A stretch of 64,000 nucleotides of DNA from Sesamum alatum. Its lineage: Eukaryota; Streptophyta; Magnoliopsida; Lamiales; Pedaliaceae. Below the pieces are notes generated by a model. The model had not been told where the DNA came from, ran no database searches, and saw only the letters and a program-made list of their open reading frames with translations. Positions within the stretch are counted from its first letter, which is position 1. Each line of letters begins with the position of its first letter. Shown piece by piece: positions 62,136 through 64,000 of this stretch. The stretch lies in contig JACGWO010000005.1 of the NCBI GenBank assembly GCA_034509735.1, forward strand, positions 38,718,479 through 38,782,478. The letters are read 5' to 3'. Both the position numbers and the translations under genes were made by a program.

Positions 62136-63139
62136 TATACTAATAAGACTTAATGTATATTCTTTTTCTTTATTGAAGTGATATTACACAGATGATTAAA
62201 TTTAACATATAGATAAAACTGAGCTATACATTAACGTGACTACGAACAGTAAATAAATTACAATAACTCAAATAAAATGAGATCAATACGTTCGATGTGA
62301 TTCGACTTTATGAACTTAAACTTATTTATAAGATTCAACCTTAACCATCAAACTAAGGCATCTTTTATCTAAATGTATATACTGATCTCTTGCCATTATT
62401 ATAAGTTTATATGGACGCTCAATTTAATTTCTCTCTCTCTATATATATATTGTTATCTAAAGTCTAAAAGATATTATTTTTTAGTAATACAAATCATATA
62501 ATGAAATTAAAAATAAATTTTATGACAAGCTGAACAAGTGGTACTGTGTTTTTCTTTCAGGCTGTGGACATGAAGATGGACATGCAGGTGGTGATTAGTG
62601 TGAGTGTAGGGGGCACTATTTATTACAGCTTTATGGGGTGGTAATAAAAATTGTTAAAAGTAAATGGTCTGGTAGATGCCCCGCATTCACCTCGATTTTC
62701 ACCATCTAACTTTTCACACTTCATGGAGGCGTGAATTTACTCTTGGTGGGACTTTTTGGGTGGGTCAAAAAATTATTGCTCCTCCAACTTAAATTATTAA
62801 AATATAAATATACATAATTGGTTTTGATAATTAATTACTATGATTAAAAAAAAGAATTGTGATGAATACTTATTAATCATAATTGTACAATAATTATTAG
62901 TTGATGTTTCTGCATATGAGACTTTAAACATTAGCTATAGTTCAAAACAATGATGAATGTGTAGTTATAGTTAAAATTGTGACAAACATTGATTAACATT
63001 GATTGAAACTTAATTTTCACGTTTGGTTTTATTTGGTTGTATTAGCTAGTACTGATTTATCATAATTTTTAAATCATGGTCATTGGAAAATGATCTCTTT
63101 TTTTTTCTTTTTTTTTTTTTGTAATGAGCGAAGACATTA
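62136..63139. other. intergenic DNA, no gene seen
   Basis: Mostly AT-rich. 62540-62770 is less AT-rich but has no recognised coding sequence. A T-run lies at about 63100-63120. Confidence 0.45.
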
Positions 63140-63255
63140 GAAATGAGCAAATCGAAAAAATTTCGGACTAATCCGATCAAATTTGAACTGACAAGAACTT
63201 ATTATGTGATTAGTGGATAATTCAACAAGAGTGACTAATCATATGTAAGTGATAG
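63140..63255 (+). repeat. dispersed MITE-like repeat (copy 4), interrupted
   Basis: Matches the left part of the 48603 repeat (TCGGACTAATCCGATCAAAT, AGAGTGACTAATCATATG). It stops abruptly at the terminus of the LTR at 63256, so it was split by that insertion. Confidence 0.5.
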
Positions 63256-63481
63256 TGTGAGATTCGGGAAAGACGTAGCCTAAGCACGTGCACCAAACGA
63301 ATACAAGAAGCTTAACAAAAACAAGAAAATTAAAAGTAAACTTTCTATATTCATTAAGAAGTGTCCAAAACAATAAGATTCACCCCCTATTTATAGTAAA
63401 TTCTAGGGGGTGAAATTACAATATTGTCCCTTAATCCTACGGCCTAGATTAAATAGACGAGGGCGTTTCCGTCATTTCACA
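63256..63481 (-). repeat. 3' LTR of a short-LTR retrotransposon
   Basis: 226 bp; on the minus strand TGTGAAAT...ATCTCACA. A TATA box (ACTATAAATAGG, 63391-63402) lies in the middle. A purine-rich tract (AAAAGAAAGTGGGG) directly precedes it on the minus strand. The partner LTR must lie beyond 64000. Confidence 0.75.
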
Positions 63482-63560
63482 GGCCCCACTTTCTTTTCAA
63501 CTTCTATCTCTTCAACCTCCTTTAACCTCCCTTTAACTCCCATTAAGGACTCTAGTGTAA

Positions 63561-64000
63561 TTATTTATAAAAATTAGGGGCCTTCTCGTAAATTCTCTCT
63601 TTTAGTTCTTCTATTAGAATAGGCAGTGGCTTCCGTTCCCGCCTGATCCCATCTGACCTGGGAGGAAATCTCCTTTCTTCTTCATCAGTTTTCCACTTGA
63701 GGGGATTCGCCGGACGCAATCCCACTGTCTCTTCTATTCTAATATATTTTTCTGCTCGTGGCAACAACTCTTCTTGAGTCGAGGGGGGCTTCCCCGCTAT
63801 CGACTCCTTAAACCGTCCTCTTCTCAAATTCTGTTGCATGATGCTAGCCAAAAGGTCAGGATTCACGTGTGGGACCTTTAACACCGCTTCTGAGAAGCGC
63901 TGCACATACTCCCTCAAACTCTTACTCTCCCGCTGAATTATTGTAAACAAGTATGAAGCAGTCTTGGGGCACCGCCTGTTAATCGAGAAGTGGTGTAGGA
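63561..64000 (-). CDS. retrotransposon gag, partial (runs off window)
   Basis: Minus-strand frame open from the window end to a stop at 63561-63563; about 146 codons visible. It matches plant Gypsy gag C-terminal capsid sequence: YLFTIIQRESKSLREYVQRF, then ADNPDLL-like VNPDLLASIMQQNLRRGRF, KPPSTQEELLPRAEKYIRIEE. The N terminus lies beyond 64000. No zinc knuckle is seen after the capsid. The stop is only about 80 bp from the 3' LTR, leaving no room for pol, so this looks like a gag-only, non-autonomous element (TR-GAG type). Confidence 0.8.
   Translation of the reverse strand, partial: LHHFSINRRCPKTASYLFTIIQRESKSLREYVQRFSEAVLKVPHVNPDLLASIMQQNLRRGRFKESIAGKPPSTQEELLPRAEKYIRIEETVGLRPANPLKWKTDEEERRFPPRSDGIRRERKPLPILIEELKERIYEKAPNFYK

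Overview
The window is nuclear DNA from a flowering plant, very probably a eudicot. The genes are split by many GT-AG introns, the intergenic DNA is AT-rich, and six protein-coding genes sit among many plant transposons. The protein sequences look asterid (perhaps Lamiales), but I cannot fix the species by reading alone.

Genes, left to right: a YIPF1-type Golgi/TGN membrane protein (minus strand, 2111-5965); a TOPLESS-related corepressor most like TPR4 (plus, 21604-31963, 25 coding exons); a PV42a-like four-CBS SnRK1 gamma-type protein (plus, 34256-37165); phosphatidylcholine:diacylglycerol cholinephosphotransferase ROD1/PDCT (plus, 39901-42152); the chloroplast protein PIFI (minus, 42889-44799); and the plastid MGDG palmitate desaturase FAD5 (plus, 45204-47304). 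I joined exons by hand. All six joins give an uninterrupted frame with consistent intron phases and the expected family length. In Arabidopsis, ROD1, PIFI, FAD5 and TPR4 lie close together on chromosome 3 (At3g15820, At3g15840, At3g15850, At3g15880), so the core of this window is an old conserved neighbourhood. PDCT and FAD5 act on the extraplastidic and plastidic arms of glycerolipid desaturation. PIFI and FAD5 are divergent across about 400 bp.

The remainder is mobile DNA. 8627-18231 is a nearly intact Ty3/Gypsy chromovirus (Tekay/Del-like) with 2.3-kb LTRs, an AATAA target duplication, an initiator-Met PBS and several frameshifts. A related 1.1-kb solo LTR lies at 59924-61021 (target duplication CTAAA). 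The right edge holds what looks like a gag-only (TR-GAG-type) LTR element on the minus strand. Several miniature or non-autonomous DNA elements have precise 9-bp target duplications (Mutator-like: 33657-34081, 38785-39576, 54058-54432, 61714-62126). One Tourist/Harbinger-like MITE (38148-38579, TTA duplication) is nested in an older Mutator-like copy. There are also two large inverted-repeat elements (497-1478, 49127-50031), Helitron-like ends, a CACTA-like end, relict LTRs and a higher-order minisatellite inside the PV42a intron. From 47305 to the right edge I see no host gene.

I did not find a new multi-gene system. The most notable items are the conserved lipid/photosynthesis gene block, the putative TR-GAG element, the set of 9-bp-TSD miniature elements with nesting, and the intronic higher-order minisatellite.
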